Source of the DNA: Microbacterium terrisoli
GTDB taxonomy: Bacteria; Actinomycetota; Actinomycetes; Actinomycetales; Microbacteriaceae
Direction: 5' to 3'
Assembly: GCF_030866805.1 (NCBI RefSeq)
Contig: NZ_CP133019.1
Span: 1,674,001 to 1,738,000 of the forward strand
Length of the DNA: 64,000 nucleotides
Numbering within the stretch: position 1 is the first letter of the stretch; every line of letters begins with the position of its first letter. The notes under the pieces are model-generated. The model ran no database searches, was not told the DNA's origin, and was given only the letters and a program-made list of their open reading frames with translations. The position numbers and the translations under genes were made by a program. Positions 61,078-64,000 of the stretch are shown here, in pieces.

Positions 61078-61222
61078 CTCCCTCAGCGAGCCCAGCACAT
61101 CCCCGATAGAAACTTCCCCGATAGGTCCATCCGACGGATGGGACCCTCTCTCGGGCCGTGCAGGCCAGAGCGCTGCACGTCTCCGATCGGCACAGTATGG
61201 CATCGCTGACCGCCCCTGTACA
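61078..61222 (-). promoter_or_regulatory. Promoter and 5' leader of the giant gene
   Basis: On the minus strand TGTACA (61217-61222) and CATACT (61194-61199) are 17 nt apart, giving a leader of roughly 110 nt. The leader holds a GTGCAG/CTGCAC hairpin, an imperfect hairpin GGTCC...ATCC GTC GGAT GGACC, and CTATCGGGGA twice with a 15-nt period (61100-61109 and 61115-61124), before the AGGGAG ribosome site. The rest of the gap up to 61291 shows nothing recognisable. Confidence 0.45.
61083..61130 (-). CDS. Possible upstream peptide ORF before the giant gene
   Basis: Encodes MDLSGKFLSGMCWAR. The codons CTA TCG GGG occur twice, 15 nt apart, and CTA and TTT are uncommon at this GC content. The TGA stop abuts the GGGAG ribosome site of the giant gene, 9 nt before its GTG. 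The ATG is inside the right arm of an imperfect hairpin. Could couple or attenuate translation of the giant gene; no direct proof. Confidence 0.35.
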   Translation of the reverse strand: MDLSGKFLSGMCWAR

Positions 61223-61291
61223 GAGCAAGCTCGAAAAGATCAGTTGAGCACGTCACGCGCGTAGTGGAGAACGGACTGCGTGCGACGAGCG

Positions 61292-62653
61292 TCAGGAGCC
61301 GCCGCGCTGCAATGGACAGGTGTTCGAACCGAGAGTCGGCGCCGCCCTCGCGGAGATGATCATTCCGTAGGGGGAATGTGAGCATGAGACACCACCGATC
61401 CAGCCCCGGGAGTCGCCGCCGATGATGAGCGAAGCCTTGTCTGCGGCGCTCACCCGCAGTCCGTCGATGACGGGCGCGGCATGACTGTCGGTCTGCACGC
61501 CCACCGAGCCTCCCGTCACTGTGTTCGACTTCAACGTGGGCGCCGCGGTGTCCGATACGGCGATCCCGATCCCGTCGGAGGTGAATGTGCTGCTGACCAC
61601 GGATCCTCCCGCGGCGTCCAGGAACAGCAGCCCGGCCTTTCCGTTGCGCTCGAATCGTGAGGCCTGGATGCTCACGCGGTGGGATCCCGCGACCGCCACG
61701 CCGGCCCACTGATTGGTGGCGAAGACTGCATCGGTCGCCTCGAAGGTCGTGTCTGCTCCCGCTGTGGCGGTGCGCGCGCCGGACAGATACACACCGGCGC
61801 CGCCGTCTCCGGCTTGATCCGCCTTCGCTCCCGAGATGCGCGTACGCGTGAGAGCGAGCGTCGTGCCGGTGCCGGCGACGATGCCCGACGCGGCCTGGCT
61901 TCCCGTCATCGCCAGCGAGAGGTCCGTAAGGCGCACCGCCGCCGAACCCGCCACGAGCACCCCCACATTCGGCGCCTCCGAATGGATGACGGTGGCGTCG
62001 CGTCCGGCACCGCGCAGTGTCACCGCGTCCAGCAGCACGAGAGTCGCGGTCAGCGTGAGCACGCCGGCCGGCAGAGCGATCACCGAGCCGGCCGCGGCGT
62101 GCGCGACGGCGTCACGCAGGTCGGTGCCGGCGGCGATGACTGTGTCGCCCGTGCTCTGTTCGACGGTGCCCAGCAACGTCGCCGACAGTCGCCGCCACAC
62201 CGCGTCGGCCACCGCGCCCTGCGGCGTGATGGTGTCCAGGCCCCTGGTGAGGTCGCGGTCGAACGACGCGCACCCGTGCTGTTGCCGGGTCGTGCGCGCC
62301 GCGGCCACGGCGTCCTGCAGCGCGCGCTGATCGTCGGGCGATCCGCCGCCGGTCACCTGCGACGGCACCGGCGTCGGCCCCGGCGACGCCGCGGCGGTGA
62401 GCGGCACTTCATAGCCGGCGACGGTCGTGCGTACGGCGTCGACGAGCGTCTCGACCGCCGCTGTGCAGGGCTCACGCGTGGTCGCCGTGGGCGTCGGTGC
62501 ACCCGCCGCGTTCACCGTGCAGGCCGCCAGAAGCGGGGCGGTCACGACGGCGGCCATGATCGCCGCGGCCGCGACGCTCGCGCGCCGCGCGCTCGCGCGC
62601 CGCGCGCTCGCGCGCCCACGAACGTGCGCTGCGGTGGTGCGACGACGGTCCAC
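61292..62653 (-). CDS. Secreted lipoprotein with a right-handed parallel beta-helix (PbH1/NosD-like)
   Basis: A 453-residue exported protein of unknown function. The signal peptide is long and basic and ends in the lipobox LLAAC with Cys45, so it is membrane anchored. After a ~130-residue Thr/Ala-rich helical part, residues ~190-440 form a beta-helix with IALPAGVLTLTATL, VTLRGAGRDATVI, LTDLSLAMTGSQAASGI, NQWAGVAVAGSHRVSI and VSSTFTSDGIGIAVSD. Such folds often bind or process polysaccharide. No pectate-lyase catalytic residues could be assigned. The GTG start is leaderless, 6 nt after TAGGCT (62660-62665). It lies 218 nt upstream of the giant gene on the same strand and may act with it. Confidence 0.82.
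   Translation of the reverse strand: MDRRRTTAAHVRGRASARRASARRASVAAAAIMAAVVTAPLLAACTVNAAGAPTPTATTREPCTAAVETLVDAVRTTVAGYEVPLTAAASPGPTPVPSQVTGGGSPDDQRALQDAVAAARTTRQQHGCASFDRDLTRGLDTITPQGAVADAVWRRLSATLLGTVEQSTGDTVIAAGTDLRDAVAHAAAGSVIALPAGVLTLTATLVLLDAVTLRGAGRDATVIHSEAPNVGVLVAGSAAVRLTDLSLAMTGSQAASGIVAGTGTTLALTRTRISGAKADQAGDGGAGVYLSGARTATAGADTTFEATDAVFATNQWAGVAVAGSHRVSIQASRFERNGKAGLLFLDAAGGSVVSSTFTSDGIGIAVSDTAAPTLKSNTVTGGSVGVQTDSHAAPVIDGLRVSAADKASLIIGGDSRGWIGGVSCSHSPYGMIISARAAPTLGSNTCPLQRGGS
62576..62615 (-). repeat. 15-bp tandem repeat in the lipoprotein signal region
   Basis: Two exact copies of a 15-bp GC-only unit plus a partial third encode the residue repeat RASAR-RASAR-RAS in the basic n-region. 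Its length could vary by slippage without changing frame. Confidence 0.75.
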
Positions 62654-62659
62654 GAGCGG

Positions 62660-62665
62660 AGCCTA
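62660..62665 (-). promoter_or_regulatory. -10 box of the beta-helix lipoprotein gene (TAGGCT), leaderless start
   Basis: TAGGCT on the minus strand ends 6 nt before the GTG at 62653. Confidence 0.5.
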
Positions 62666-62705
62666 CCCGCCCTCGCGCGCGAAGCGATAGGGCGCGCGCA
62701 GGGGT

Positions 62706-63401
62706 CTACGCCTCGTCGGGCTTGATGACCGCGATCGCGCTGGTCTCGACCGCGACCTTGCGCCGGTGCAGCATGCGCTGCTCGGGCAGTGAGACGTCGA
62801 AGATCACGGCCAGCAGTCGGATCACGCTCGTCACCGCGATGCCGACGATCGCGGCCACCACGGTGGGCACGCCGAATGCATGCATGCCGGCCAGGACGAC
62901 GCATCCGGCCGCGGCGGCGACCGCGTACAGCGACCCGACGTGCATGATGGCCACCGGAAGCCCCATCAAGACGTCGCGCAGGGCGCCGCCGCCCACGGCG
63001 GCGACCACGCCGACGAACACGGCGGGCACCAGTGGAAGTCCCAGGGCCAGTGCCTTGCTGGTTCCGAACGCCCCGAACAGCGCGATCACGAGGGCATCCA
63101 GCCCGACGATCACGCCGCTGAGCTTTGCCAGCGGAGCGGCCAGGAGCATACCCAGAAGGGCCGCGGCGGTCGCCGTCACCAGATACCAATTGTTCTGCAG
63201 CGTCACCGGGGTGGTGTTCAACAGGAGGTCGCGGATGAGGCCCCCGCCCATGCCGATCATGATACCGATCAGCGCGACGCCGAGAAAGTCCAGACGCCGC
63301 TGACCGCGGAATCCTGCGGCGAACATGGCCCCCTGCACGCCGCCGAGCGCGACAGCGGTGAGGTCGGCCCACAGAGGGATGACGAAGATCGGGTCGGTCA
63401 C
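62706..63401 (-). CDS. TRIC / UPF0126-family membrane channel protein
   Basis: Probable trimeric intracellular-cation-type channel (monovalent cation or small-solute permeability). It has 231 residues and about seven hydrophobic helices arranged as two similar halves, each ending with the glycine motif GGGLIRDLL or GGGALRDVL. The start at GTG 63401 ([14 protein letters not shown]) is chosen because the membrane part begins there; upstream in-frame codons run into the divergent recO gene. A weak CAATAG box lies just upstream. It is separated from the lipoprotein gene by 52 nt but has its own start region, so it need not share that transcript. Confidence 0.88.
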   Translation of the reverse strand: MTDPIFVIPLWADLTAVALGGVQGAMFAAGFRGQRRLDFLGVALIGIMIGMGGGLIRDLLLNTTPVTLQNNWYLVTATAAALLGMLLAAPLAKLSGVIVGLDALVIALFGAFGTSKALALGLPLVPAVFVGVVAAVGGGALRDVLMGLPVAIMHVGSLYAVAAAAGCVVLAGMHAFGVPTVVAAIVGIAVTSVIRLLAVIFDVSLPEQRMLHRRKVAVETSAIAVIKPDEA

Positions 63402-63425
63402 CCCTCTATTGTCCTCGCCAGCCGC

Positions 63426-63431
63426 GATAAT
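63426..63431 (+). promoter_or_regulatory. -10 box of recO (GATAAT), leaderless start
   Basis: GATAAT ends 6 nt before the GTG at 63438. The region between recO and the divergent TRIC-family gene is only 36 nt. Confidence 0.55.
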
Positions 63432-63437
63432 GAACGA

Positions 63438-64000
63438 GTGCCCACCTATCGTGACGAGGTCGTCGTCCTGCGTACCCACAAGCTGGGTGAGGCGGACCGT
63501 ATCCTCACGTGCCTGAGTCGCCGCAACGGCAAGATCCGTGCGGTGGCGAAGGGGGTGCGGCGCACGTCGTCCCGTTTCGGCGCGCGACTCGAGCCCTTCA
63601 TGGTCGCCGACGCGCAGTTCTACCGTGGACGCAATCTCGACATCGTCCAGCAGGCCGACTCGCTGGGCGCCTACGGGGCCGAGATCGCCGTGCACTACGA
63701 CCGGTACACGGCCGCGAGTGCCATGGTCGAGACCGCCGACCGGCTCAACGAGGCAGAAGCCACCCCGCAGCAGTACCTGCTGCTGGTGGGCGGGCTGCGC
63801 GCGCTCTCACGCGGCGACCACGCTTCGCGCAGCATCCTGGACTCCTATCTTCTGCGCGCGATGTCGATGTCGGGCTGGGCGCCCGGACTCGTCGACTGCG
63901 CGCGCTGCGGACTGCCCGGGCCGCACGACTCCTTCGTGGCGCAGCTGGGCGGTGTCGTGTGCCGCAACTGCGCGCCGGCGGGCGCCGTGCGCGTGGACCT
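63438..64000 (+). CDS. recO: DNA repair protein RecO, N-terminal part
   Basis: Recombination mediator that loads RecA with RecR and anneals single strands. About 187 residues are visible before the window ends. The N-terminal OB fold ([54 protein letters not shown]) is followed by the helical domain and the zinc-finger pairs CARC and CRNC. GTG 63438 is leaderless. The gene is intact as far as seen. Confidence 0.94.
   Translation, partial: MPTYRDEVVVLRTHKLGEADRILTCLSRRNGKIRAVAKGVRRTSSRFGARLEPFMVADAQFYRGRNLDIVQQADSLGAYGAEIAVHYDRYTAASAMVETADRLNEAEATPQQYLLLVGGLRALSRGDHASRSILDSYLLRAMSMSGWAPGLVDCARCGLPGPHDSFVAQLGGVVCRNCAPAGAVRVD

Noticed and set aside
61083..61709. A 208-codon minus-strand frame covering the start region of the giant gene and the end of the lipoprotein gene
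   Set aside because: Most of it overlaps the lipoprotein coding region in another frame and is Arg-rich. Only its last 15 codons, with an ATG at 61130, are kept as a possible leader peptide.

Overview
This is a high-GC actinobacterial chromosome segment, most likely from Microbacteriaceae (Microbacterium-like). The evidence is the GlgE pathway pair, the order trmI / pafB-pafC / tatA-tatC / helY, the order hrcA-dnaJ-rsmE-phoH-ybeY-era-leuA followed by recO, and many leaderless start codons lying 6-7 nt after a TANNNT -10 box. No insertion sequence, prophage, CRISPR array, rRNA or replication origin was seen, and no stretch over 300 bases lacks a gene.

Layout. 1-3799 (minus): glgB (cut by the window edge) and glgE, making branched alpha-glucan from maltose-1-phosphate. 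3923-4126 (minus): tRNA-Leu(GAG) with its promoter and a terminator-like hairpin. 4184-6376 (plus): an M20 peptidase and uppP (undecaprenyl-diphosphate recycling). 6384-7262 (minus): a PAC2-family protein. 7343-15661 (plus): HAD phosphatase, trmI, a secreted FKBP lipoprotein, the WYL regulators pafB-pafC, tatA-tatC and the Ski2-like helicase helY. This is the mycobacterial proteasome neighbourhood, but Mpa/ARC, Dop, Pup, PrcBA and PafA are not in it. 15735-24488 (plus): a CIRCE-controlled hrcA-dnaJ-rsmE block, then phoH-ybeY-CorC-like-era with 4-nt overlaps, then leuA behind a leucine-containing leader peptide.

24504-61073 (minus) is a single uninterrupted 12,189-codon gene filling 57% of the window. 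Its product has an export signal, an N-terminal metzincin-type zinc motif (HEIGHALGATH...M), a ZU5-like domain, about 30 copies of a ~120-residue beta repeat, a block of Ig-like modules, further beta-rich repeats, RTX-like Asp/Gly repeats, three Calx-beta-like modules, two jelly-roll (LamG-like) domains and a basic C-terminus without a sortase signal. A possible upstream peptide ORF and direct repeats precede it. Next to it, on the same strand, lies a lipoprotein with a parallel beta-helix body (61292-62653). These two genes sit between leuA and the TRIC-family / recO genes and look like an accessory insertion; they are the most unusual content of the window.

The housekeeping genes are arranged in translationally coupled operons (ATGA or GTGA overlaps at glgE/glgB, HAD/trmI, pafB/pafC, tatC/helY, phoH/ybeY, ybeY/CorC-like, CorC-like/era). 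The window ends inside recO. All functions are assigned by reading motifs and gene order; no database search was possible.
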